From Metarhizium brunneum (taxonomy: Eukaryota; Ascomycota; Sordariomycetes; Hypocreales; Clavicipitaceae), in NCBI RefSeq assembly GCF_013426205.1, contig NC_089424.1:2232001-2296000 (forward strand): 64,000 nucleotides of DNA, written 5' to 3'. Position 1 is the stretch's first letter; each line of letters begins with the position of its first letter. Below the pieces are notes generated by a model. The model was not told the origin of the DNA and searched no databases. It saw only the letters and a list, made by a program, of their open reading frames with translations. Below are positions 35,691 through 45,727 of this stretch, in pieces. Position numbers and translations under genes: made by a program.

Positions 35691-37617
35691 CTACCACTCA
35701 TACTCGCCAGTTGCTTTGTGGAAGACGTATTCCTTGCCATTGACAGTGAGCACCCCGTCCTTCAGAGTGCATTTCCTGCAGGCTGTCAGCATTGACTCGT
35801 GTCGCCGCGTGTATGTAACACCCAGATGTTGGTGTGGTACTGTAGGGTGAGCAACGAAATAAAAAAGACATACCACTTGTTCTTGACTCGTTGGACCTTG
35901 TCATACATGCATAGCATAATGTGACCCAGCCCCTCGTCATCCACTTCATCGTCATCATGCTCGTCCTCAGGATCATCGAGGTCGGAGTTGATGGCGTCTT
36001 CGTCGTCAATGTCGTCGTCATCGTCTCCTCCGTCGTACCCTACAATCCCCCTTCTTTTCCTTGAAGCAGACGTAGCAGTGTGTTTGGTTGCTTCTTTTAG
36101 GGGAAGCATGAGGCCGCCGCCTTCCATGGACTTTGCCCTGGCTGCAATTTGAGAGTGAAGCATGCGGTCGATTTCGACGCGGCCGAGCTCGTTGAGAGTG
36201 CCTTCGGCATTTCGCTGCATCAGAATACCTTCATAATCCTCGTCAACATCACCAGGACCATCGGTCTGACCGTTGGAGATACTTGATTGGCCGGCAGCGG
36301 GCTGTTGGCCTTGTTGTTGTTGCTGCTGAGGCTGCTGCTGCTGAGGCTGTTGCTGTTGCTGACCTTGGATAGCATTGATGGAGCCCGCAGCCCGCATGCC
36401 ATACTGAAGCTGGAGCTGCTGGGCAGCTCTGCTAGCCGCAACGCTGGATTTATCTAGACCGTTGTAGTTGGGCAAGGCTGGCATGGCTGTTGCCGTGCCG
36501 GGTTCTTGCTTGATGTTCGCCTCCTGCTTAACGATGCCGGGCTCAGACTTGATGCCGTTTGGCCCTGTAGCTCCGGGGGCACCTGGAGCATTGGGCAATG
36601 ATATGATTGGTGAGAACTGCGCCTGGGTCGTGTTGCTCTGGGGAGCGGGCTGTGGTTGAGCCGCGGGTGCTGGAGCAGGTGGTGGTGGCTCAGGCTTCGG
36701 ATCCCAAGGGAACCGAGCCACGTCGAGCTGAGAAAGCTTTTGTTGCCATCCCTAATAGGGCGTGTTAGCTAAATCAATCAAACAAAGCTGAGATCTCGGG
36801 GTTTCGATCGGCCGCAAGACGAGATGAGGGAGAGATGATGGCAGATTAGGCTGCGGTGGGAGGGTATAGCGAGAGCAGGTCTATAAATAAAGCCAGAAAA
36901 GCTTCCTGGGATGGGCTATTCATGGGATTCCAGCAGCATTGCCATCTTCATGCAGGCCCCAACAGAAGACGGCGCCTCTCAACTATTCACCCAAGTCGTG
37001 GGAGCGTGTAAGTCGTCCCCGTACGCCGTTCCGACACCTGGGGACCCGATATGGGGCGGCACGTGACTTGCTGGGGGGGGGCCATGGTGACGATGGTGCC
37101 TAGGCAGAGTTGCGGCCAGATCAGGCACACCAGGCGGAGCAGGCAGTGATGCCAACAGCTGAGCAGGGGGGCGGGGAGCTTAAAAGGCCCATATAGCGCT
37201 GGGCTGCCCGCCTCCTCTCGCCCGCTTCTTGGTCCCCAGAGTGACTGCCATCCGTCCTGCCGCCACTGCAGCCATGGATGCGCAATCGCACTCGCTCTGC
37301 TGCAGCACTTCTGGCTTCGCAATTCCATCCGAGAAATCCTGGACCACCACGGAATCCGGATTGATGGCTTCTGTCGGGGTGCACGGCTCCCGCAAAGGGC
37401 TTGCGGCTGTTCGCCTCCCATGGTGCATCCTCGCTGCAACCGCCCCGAAGCAAATCATCTGAAGGGGGAACCGGACAGCCGGAGAGCAACTTCTTACCTG
37501 ACGCAGCTCCTCTAGAACATTCTCCTCCACGCCGCTCTCTTCAAAGTCCACCCGCGAACTGTTGATGACTTCATCGATGATGGTCTGGTAGACGGTTCCG
37601 ACCGCCTGGTTCGACAT
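35691..37617 (-). CDS. TOA1: TFIIA large subunit (alpha/beta)
   Basis: TFIIA stabilises TBP on promoters for RNA polymerase II in the nucleus. Exons (minus strand) are 37,498-37,617, 35,874-36,751 and 35,691-35,775; phases fit and the product is 360 residues. Residues 1-53 are the conserved N-terminal helical-bundle segment (V-Y-Q-T-I-I-D-E-V, then E-E-L-R-Q joined to G-W-Q-Q-K-L). A Pro/Gln-rich linker follows, with a CAG/CAA-coded polyglutamine tract at plus-strand 36,301-36,365. Then comes a strongly acidic stretch, D-D-D-D-D-I-D-D-E-D. The C-terminal beta-barrel segment begins near V-Q-R-V-K-N-K-W-K-C and ends in G-E-Y-E-W, the expected terminal tryptophan. The first intron is 746 bases (36,752-37,497), more than seven times the usual length here, with a clear CTAAC..TTAG end; the second is 98 bases. 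The small subunit gene is not in the window. Confidence 0.93.
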
Positions 37618-38778
37618 GATGGCCTTCTGTCGCAGCCGTAGCGTGCCCGTACGACACTGGAATCCGGTGAACCTGAGCACAGCTCCTAAATCCCGTCGCC
37701 GACTTCAAGTGGTGTCGAGGACTAGTCGCAACCTGTTTCGCCGCGTCGGGGTGTCGAGAATGTACAAAGGCCGATTGTCTGTCACTGGCCGCGGTCGAGT
37801 GCAGATGGAAATCTCCCAGCCTTGCAGTGGCGCCCAAATCACCGAGACTTCACGGTCCTTGTTGCCTATAATTATGCGTCTGCGTTTGCGACGGCGGGCT
37901 ATCGTGCTTTTGCCTGTATGTTCGAAATTGATACAAGGGTTTCGGTGCCGTTCGCTGTATCCTGGCCCGTGGTGTGCAGTGGTGAGAGATGGCTGTGGTA
38001 GGTGGATTTCGACGACTTAGGCCCCTCCACAATCCCCCGGCGCTTAGTAATCAGTCGCCCTCATTAGCGCTGGAGGCAGGCTCCATACACATTTGGTCCG
38101 GTGCGCCTGAACGGAGCAGGAAGATGGGGGCCATGTCATACTGGTATATATCATTTTACCTGCTGGGCTTAGGTTTGTTACGTCGCATCAGGGCGGCAAC
38201 CGCTGCGCTGTCTCGGTCACTCAAGATTGGGCTTTGAATAGGATGATGCGTAGTGAGTTTGGTCGCTGACGCCCCTCCGTTCATAAGGGCACCTGCAACC
38301 GAACTCAGTGACTCGGCCCGACGTAGAAATGCTCCTCTATCCAACCCAACCAAACCAGCGATACTGCCAGCATACAAGTATGGACTACTGGCAAATGCTA
38401 TCATGTGTTACCTCATACTGCTGATCCCACAGGCACATTCAGACAAGGGCGCCGCATACTAACCAGACAATTACAATTTAAAACTTCCAAGTCCAAGCCC
38501 TAATCATCACCAAACTCTGTCTGCTGCCCAAAATTCATATATACACTTGTAACCCAAGATACACGCCGTCAACGTCAAGTCGTCACTCGTATGTAGACCT
38601 TCCCATTCTGCTTCATTCGTGCGTGGAGAAGCGCTTTCGTGCCACGTGCTGAAAAGAGTACAAAACAAACTCCAGAGCGCCGCGCTTACAATTTGACCAC
38701 CCACGCCAAAGTCAACTAGTGAATGAAACAGCTCTCATACCTACCGTTTGACAAGTTACTATTCATGTCACGTTCTAT
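37618..38778. other. Intergenic: TOA1 promoter and 3' end of cdc20
   Basis: Both neighbours are on the minus strand, so this 1.16-kb stretch holds the TOA1 promoter on its left and the cdc20 3' untranslated region on its right. No coding potential with a recognisable domain was found. Confidence 0.5.
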
Positions 38779-40542
38779 TTACCGAATGGTCATATGCTTG
38801 GCCATATCAGCCTTGCCGGAGGCTCCAGAGCCACCGATGCCAGAGGTCGTGCCGGCTCTCTTCTCAAACACCTTCCAAAATTTCAAGCTTTCGTCAGCAG
38901 CAGCCGTGGCCAGCATTTGACCATCTGGGCTCAGGCAGCTGTGAAGAACACGACTCTCATGAGCAGGTATCTCGACGTTGCGAACAAGAGTAGGATAGCT
39001 CCAGATGCTGAGGGAGTTGTCTGGGAAGCCGCTGGAGCTGACAATCTCTCGGTAATGAGGGCTCCATCGAAGAGATGTCACCTGAGAGCCTGTATCAATG
39101 CTGTTAACTCGAGCACCTGATGTGGAGTTCCAGAAGTGGATATGACGGTCGTAAGAACCACCGCCAGTAGCTAGCAGGTTCATGTTCCATGGGCACCAGG
39201 CAAGAGCCTTGACGGCGGCCTTGTGGTTGGTCTTGGTGAACTTGGGAACAGACAACGAACGGGCATCCCAGATGGACACGAGATTGTCGTTGCCGCCAGT
39301 AGCGAGTTGAGCACCATCTGAACGCCATTCCAGGCCGCAAACCTCGGAAGTGTGTGAGACGAGCTCAGCAACCTTGTGCTCAGCAATACGGACGTCGTGG
39401 TTGAACACCAGGCCGCTGCGGGCACCGGTAGAGAGCAGATGCTTGCTCCATCCCATGACACCAACACGGGTATCGTGGCCAAACATACTGCGGATTTTTT
39501 GTCCCTCGGAAACATCCCAAATTTGAACCTCACCGCTTCCAAGACCAACACCAACATAGGCACCATCATCAGACCACTTAACACTACTGACGTAAGTGTC
39601 TGCAGGACTCTCCAAAAGGCAGCTCACACTGCCTTCGTCAGCAGACCAGACATAGACACTGCGCTCAAGACCGATGGCAACCTGGTTTCCAGAACTCCAG
39701 TCGAGCAAGTTAAGGTAATAATCATCAATGAGTCCAGGAGCGTCAAGAACACGCTCAGGGGCAGTAGCGATGCGCCGTCGTAGCTGAGCAGAGCTGGCTC
39801 CATTTGGCTTGAGAGGTCTGTTATACTGTTGACGAAGATCAATCGGCTTAGATGACTCGGGGGGTGCGGGCTTGAACTCGAGAATTCGAGTGTTGAGCTT
39901 GACTCCGCACGCACTGGCCAAGGAGTCTTGGTAGGCAACAGTGTTGGGAGAAGGACGAGAGTAGTTATCCGCTTCTTCATCATTGATGCTAAGGCCCTCC
40001 AGCGCGGCGGCTGCATCATCGGCTGCAGAGGATAGGACCGAGGAGCTATCTGCTGGGGTGGTCTTTGGCCGCTGACGGTCACTTCGCGGCAGCTTGCTGG
40101 AACCGGCATTAGCAATGGCTGAGCTGGCGCCCCTGTTAGGAATAAAGCGGTCGCCACCATAGTTGATAGTGGCCTTGGCGGGCTTTTGTCGCAAAGGGGC
40201 TTTCCTTGACTTGGCACTGCCGGGCGTCCTTAGACCAGTTCCAGTGAGAGTAAAGTCAGATACACCAAGCTCAAGAGCTTTGCGAGGCGTAGAAACGGTA
40301 CGGGCAATGTTGGACTTTGGAGACTCGCGATGGGGATTCTTGGAGGAGGAGCGAGCCAAGTGCGCCATGAGGTTCCCCCCGTAGGTCGATTTGGTATGCT
40401 TGTCGGGAGTAAACGGTGACGAGTTCACGCCATTGCCTGACTGTCGAGGGGAGGGGGTAAGAGGGATCCGCCCGCCGGCGGTACGGGTAGAGAAGAGACC
40501 CTTGTGGGATTTGATAGGCGTTGATATAGTTACAGTAGCCAT
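38779..40542 (-). CDS. cdc20: Cdc20/Slp1-type activator of the anaphase-promoting complex
   Basis: This WD40 protein recruits substrates such as securin and cyclin B to the APC/C ubiquitin ligase and is the target of the spindle checkpoint. The gene is intronless with 587 residues, starting at ATG 40,542. The N-terminal 260 residues are disordered and basic and carry the C-box D131-R-F-I-P-N-R137, preceded by a K-A-T-I-N-Y-G-G stretch where Mad2 binds in this family. A seven-bladed WD40 propeller fills about 265-560, opening with R-V-L-D-A-P-G-L-I-D-D-Y-Y-L-N-L-L-D-W-S. This block, with G-L-I-D-D-Y-Y, is diagnostic for Cdc20/Slp1 against Cdh1/Fizzy-related. The protein ends in Ile-Arg, the IR tail that docks on the APC/C. 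It shares its 0.9-kb upstream region with a divergent Kelch-BTB gene. Confidence 0.95.
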   Translation of the reverse strand: MATVTISTPIKSHKGLFSTRTAGGRIPLTPSPRQSGNGVNSSPFTPDKHTKSTYGGNLMAHLARSSSKNPHRESPKSNIARTVSTPRKALELGVSDFTLTGTGLRTPGSAKSRKAPLRQKPAKATINYGGDRFIPNRGASSAIANAGSSKLPRSDRQRPKTTPADSSSVLSSAADDAAAALEGLSINDEEADNYSRPSPNTVAYQDSLASACGVKLNTRILEFKPAPPESSKPIDLRQQYNRPLKPNGASSAQLRRRIATAPERVLDAPGLIDDYYLNLLDWSSGNQVAIGLERSVYVWSADEGSVSCLLESPADTYVSSVKWSDDGAYVGVGLGSGEVQIWDVSEGQKIRSMFGHDTRVGVMGWSKHLLSTGARSGLVFNHDVRIAEHKVAELVSHTSEVCGLEWRSDGAQLATGGNDNLVSIWDARSLSVPKFTKTNHKAAVKALAWCPWNMNLLATGGGSYDRHIHFWNSTSGARVNSIDTGSQVTSLRWSPHYREIVSSSGFPDNSLSIWSYPTLVRNVEIPAHESRVLHSCLSPDGQMLATAAADESLKFWKVFEKRAGTTSGIGGSGASGKADMAKHMTIR

Positions 40543-41460
40543 GATATCAGACGATATTGTGCGTTGACTGCGTTGGAGATGTCTTTACGTGCATCCACTG
40601 ACACCTGCCAGCGGGTTTTCAGACGAGTTCCAAGAGACTCTAGCTAAAGGTTCCTGGGTCAATCCGTATTTTTATGTCGGTATTCGATATCCGATGACTG
40701 TAACTATGCCTTCATGAAGATCTGGCAAAATGGGTGGGTGGGTCGAAGAGCTGCGGCAAGTGATACGATCGAGTAGACGAGTTGTAGTTGTTCCAAGTTG
40801 ATGAGTTGTACAAGGCTGATTGTCTGGTAATTTTTTTTCTATGATTTTTTTTTTTTTTTTGGTTTTTGATACACTTGACTTTAGCGAAGCAAAAGAGCTT
40901 CGTAAAATAAGAGAGCAGAATGATGTCAAGGGGTATCGGATGAAGGATGTGCGTGGTTTGTAGAGCAAGAAAAGTGGTAATGAGGATGTCATTCACCGAT
41001 TCCTTTTATTTACTTTGGGCCCCACTACAGGTCTGTCCAGGCAACGGGAGCCAGGAGACGGATAATATAACCTCCGCGCCGAGTCCTGGCCAGTTTGGGC
41101 ACTACGCCTCTTTCGGTCAAATATCCCTGTAATTGTCTGGGGCAGGAGCAGGGGGTAAACACAAGTCTAGCCCAAAGTGTTCCATAGTGGGGTTGAAGAG
41201 TCTCCGACCAACAAGCAAAAATTAGCCGCCCTGGAATCTACTCCATTTTCCAACTTGAACACCTCTGTGGATAGTCCAAGCGTTCGGCTTTCTGGCATCA
41301 CTGTTCACCGGTTGTGTGTGTCCTTCACAGTCCCATTGTTCGTTTGCGAATCCCCCGTTTCTTTCTTGTCCATTCGTCAGCATCGAAACTCACCTATTTA
41401 ACAGGTCTGTTGCCTTCTTTGCGGCTGAGATGACTTGATCGAGCGGCGTCAGCGAGGTCC
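40543..41460. promoter_or_regulatory. Shared divergent promoter of cdc20 and the Kelch-BTB gene
   Basis: This 918-base interval separates two start codons that face away from each other. It contains T-runs of 8 (40,831-40,838) and 16 (40,845-40,860) bases. Poly(dA:dT) of that length usually keeps nucleosomes away in fungal promoters. They lie about 300 bases upstream of cdc20. No conserved factor site could be assigned. Confidence 0.5.
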
Positions 41461-43885
41461 ATGAGCATGGCGCAACCTTCAACTCCCGGCCACGCGCCGG
41501 CATCATCCATCTTTGGTGGCCCAGCAGCCCATGCCGGGGCCCCAATCCATCCAAATTCTGCTATCACCAGCTTGACATTGTCAGGAACGCCATCAATGAA
41601 TGCTGCCCCAATCCCGACTCCGACCTCTGCAGCCTCATCGTCGAACAACACCTACATCATGCCAAACTCCCCGGCCAGGACCCGGCCTGTCGCGGATGGA
41701 TACCGTCCAAAAATCACACGCACTTTGGGCCAACGGCCTGCCTGCTTAGTGAATGCATCTGTGACATACTGTGGGAATAATCAAATATATGCCTTTGGCG
41801 GATTTGACCAGTACACAGATGAAGTATATAACCATGTGCTTCGCCTGGACCTCATAAGTCACCAGTGGAGCTTGGTCGACAACTACGGTGATATTCCTGG
41901 CGTAAGAATGGGTACGGGACTGCCCCGGCCGATTTGTGTCCTCGGATTCCCAAGCTAACTCATCTCATTAGGCCATACAGCCACTTTATATCAAGGCGAC
42001 AAGCTCCTAGTCTTCGGCGGCGAAAACGAGCATCGAACGTACCTCTCCGATCTCATCGTCTTCGACCTCAAAACTGCTCACTGGACTCAGCCACAAGTAT
42101 TCGGCCCTATTCCCAAAGGCCGAGCCAGACACGCCGCCGTTTTGCATGAGGACAAGCTCTTCATCATTGGTGGCATTACCGGTCAGAACAATTATGTTCT
42201 AGATGACATCTGCTATCTTGATCTCAGGACTTTTACCTGGTCCAAGGCATGGCGATTCGTCGGCCGGTTCGATCACTCCGCTTATATTTGGAATGACCGC
42301 GTTTGGGTGTTTGGAGGTCTGAGCGAGGATATGGACAAGATCAGTGACCTGTGGTGGTTAGATCTGAAAGGGTGTCCAGAATTCGATCCTCGACCGCACA
42401 TAGGTGTGTTTGACCGCAACTCTGCGGCAAGTAGAGCAAGCGGTTCTCCTCGCCCACCTTACACAATGGCACCTGCTCCAGTCGTTGGTTCATCTGGCTA
42501 TGCTGCAAACTCAAGAACTGCGCAGGTAAACCCGCCATCATTTCAGTTGAAGACCTACGCCCCAATGGCTCCAGGAACTATATCCGCGGTAAAATTCATG
42601 TTCGGACAGGCACTCCCATCTCAAGGCTCTGGAATTCACTATCATCAGTATGCCTCTGGCACCCTACTCGATTTTGTAACACCAGCAGCTACTATCAGTC
42701 CAAGAGAGTGTTCGTTGTCGGTCTTGGATCTGAATACTCTGAGATGGCAGAAGTTAGCCGAGGGCCGAGAAATATTTAAATCTGGATATAGGTGGCACTA
42801 CTGTACCATGAATGAGGATGGCACCAAGGCGTGGCTTCTTGGTTGTCCGACTGATCTGGCCTCGACTGATATGGGTACAAATGGATACGAAGAGTATCTC
42901 AGGTAAGAACTTCTCGTTGTGAGCCAAGTATAACCCATCCGGCCACTAACTTCATTGCAGTGATATCATGGAGATTGATTTGCGAAGATACGGCTTCCTC
43001 GGTAACCATATGACTCCAGAGCCTCGAGCTGCATCACGGCCACTAGCTCATTCAAGGGCATTTGACCAGCCATCAAAAGGATTAGGTGGCGACCTTGCCA
43101 AGCTTTTCAACCAACCGCCGGAATCCGGAAGTGGCACAGATTTCATAATCACTGCACTTGCTGAAGATTATGAAGACGACGACGTTCTCAGCTCTGGCTT
43201 GTTTCGCTCCAAGTCTTCATCACGGGACGAAAATTGGCTTGCGTCAGATGCCCCAACATCACAGCCAATACATGTCCACAAGCTCATCTTGCAAGCACGC
43301 TGGCCTCACTTTGCACGGCTATACAACGCCCAAATGGCGGAATTCCATACCAAAAAAATGCACATCCCCGAGCCATACTCGGTAGTAAAGGCCTTTCTCC
43401 TTTACCTCTACACGGACAGCATCCATGGAACGCTTGAGGCCGATAGTGACGCCACGACAGATCTCTCGGACGTGGCTGGTCTTCTAGTCATGTCCAACAT
43501 TTATAACATCCCTCATCTAAGATTGCTCTGTGTCAACCGACTTGCCAAAGAGATGGACGTCGAAAATGCATGCGTCATCTGGTACTGCTCAGGCTTGGCT
43601 AGTGAGGAGTGGCTGCGCAAGCGTGCAGCTATGTATTGCATGACTCACTGGGGGCGCATCGTTCGCACCCAAGGCTTCCTTCGGCTCCCTCGCTCTGCGC
43701 TTGTTGAGCTTTCACAAGAAATCGACATGGAGGGCCGCGTAGTTGCCGGCGAAGACTTGGAGTGGGGCGGCATGAATGCGAGGTACGGAGACGGGAGCCA
43801 CGGTGGCCGAAAGGGGAGCATCAGCAGCAACCATCAGATGATGGAATCTGATGCCGACGATGATGAGGGCATGGAAACCAACTAA
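41461..43885 (+). CDS. Kelch-repeat/BTB protein, Ral2-like
   Basis: Exons are 41,461-41,911, 41,972-42,902 and 42,961-43,885. The introns (60 and 58 bases) have GTACGG and GTAAGA donors, CTAAC-type branches and TAG/CAG acceptors, and phases fit. The product is 768 residues. The first 80 residues are Ala/Pro/Ser-rich. Kelch repeats with the double-glycine turn follow at about 110-310 (I-Y-A-F-G-G-F-D; L-L-V-F-G-G-E-N; L-F-I-I-G-G-I-T; V-W-V-F-G-G-L). The C-terminal third has a BTB/POZ domain interrupted by a loop (I-H-V-H-K-L-I-L-Q-A-R-W-P-H-F then A-F-L-L-Y-L-Y-T-D). Fission yeast Ral2, needed to activate Ras1 in mating and morphology, has this architecture, and the match is my best guess at function. 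Other Kelch-BTB proteins act as Cullin-3 adaptors. ATGs at codons 1 and 3 are both possible. Confidence 0.85.
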
Positions 43886-45727
43886 TGGTCATGATGCACT
43901 GATGGCTCCTGCAACTGAGCTAGCCAATGAGTTATAATGAATCGGAAATTACGGGAACACGCCAGTGGATGACGTCAATGTCTGTCATTAGAGTATCAGT
44001 GATATCGGCGGCAACAGCAGCACTCTTGGTATCGGAGACTGTGCTACTTGTGTTTTCAGCCTTGTCGTTGCTGGGAACTTGCTTTACATGACCGTTTTGT
44101 GCTTTGGATGGTGCATTGTTGGGCGTTGGGGGATGGTTTGTTGTGCATTGTTCGACTGATTATGCGGGTTCAATAGACTTTTATTCATAGCAAGACTTGA
44201 CTTGAAACCATTACCAAGGTCTTCGTGCGTTTCAAACTCCAATAGTCTCGACAGTACAGAAAGAGAGCATGTACTACTCTTTACGAGGCAATAGCCACAG
44301 GCCTAGCAAGGTGCCAGTGTCACGTATACATCATGAAATACCGCGACATGTCGGCACACACTTGATAATAGACGTGCATACTAGACAGCATCAACCATCT
44401 CCCTGCGAGGACAGGTAGCACCTTCATGTCCCGTTTGGCATGCCACGAATGGAACTCAGAAACGGCTTGAATGCTCTTCCAACATGCTCACAACAAATAC
44501 TACAGCGTCACAGGAATCTCCACATTCACAGTCGAGGGTGAACAGAATAGTTACTGGGCCGGTGGCAGCATCCATTCTATTCATTGATAGACGATGTTAT
44601 AGTAAACCAATTTTCCCCATGCAGTTTTCTCTATAAGAATCCAGTTTTAACTTTTTACCAAATAACAAGCAGTTGGGGGTGTATGTAGAACTCCAGATTT
44701 CCCTATTCACAAGCCCAGCGAGCTGCCGAGGTGTTGCATGAAAAGCCAACATAAATAATCAACAAATGAAATCAACACAGACTAAAAAGAAGCGGCTGAA
44801 GCCTTGCCGTGAACAACGACGCATATAGAGTGGTGATATCGGAACCAGGACAAGGCACAGAAAAGAGACGCGTATCAGAGGCGCATAAACAACTGGGTAG
44901 ACCAGCAAGGGCATCCCAAAACCAAAAATCTCCGTGATTTCATGTCTCCAAAATCATACAAGCAGCACCGAGGAAGAACTCTTGTCAAATTTGAGTCTCC
45001 CTTCTCGTCTGCTTTATAAAACTCGTAACAATTCATCGACAGACCCCACTATATTGTGTCGGTCATGTCACCAACGGGCCTTTTGTCTTGTCTTCATCAT
45101 TTCGCTCGACGATGGGAATCAGACGTGGAAGAGAAGGCGAGGACGGGGTGAGCCGTTATGAGAACCAGTATAATTCATCGGTAACATTTTCCCGCCAAAG
45201 ATGGCGGGGTAGCCGCCGGGTATCATTGTGCTAGTAGACGACAGGAAAAGAAAACTGGCCACCCCAAAAGCACAAGGCACTCTGGTGTTATTAGACTGAA
45301 TTGGCTGCCCATGCGGGCAGAGCGCTCAGCAGACCGCGTTGGTGAATCGGGGTAATAAGTGTCGATATAACCCCAAGAAAGATCAAGTCGGGTATCTAAA
45401 CAGACTCTGCCTGAACTTCGGTAATTACCAGAATCAGGATATACTGCAACGCCGTCGCAATGCGCCAAGGGCGGGTGGTAAAGAAAAACGATGACGTAAT
45501 AGGTGTAGAAGAGGCTCGGAAAATAACTTTTCGGGGGGGGAGGTAACATGAACTCGTGCCGGTGATCCAATGTTTAATAGTACAGGGCGGGTGAAGCCCT
45601 GCCTATCGTATTGACATGGAGGTCTTTTATGGCACATGAACGTGGTGTTCCTCCCGTTGCTGGTGTCGGGCATGGGAGCCAACAACTAGCTGGCTCCCAC
45701 AGTATGTTTGAAGGTCCTGCCTCTCTC
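43886..45727. other. Intergenic between two converging genes
   Basis: This 1.8-kb stretch holds the 3' ends of the Kelch-BTB gene and of sfp1, which face each other. No frame longer than about 115 codons and no RNA gene were seen. It is long for a convergent spacer, so an unrecognised non-coding transcript is possible, but nothing points to one. Confidence 0.45.

Noticed and set aside
36987..37489. Minus-strand frames inside the long TOA1 intron, considered as a nested gene
   Set aside because: Gly/Arg/Ala-rich low-complexity translation with no domain; the intron has normal splice ends.
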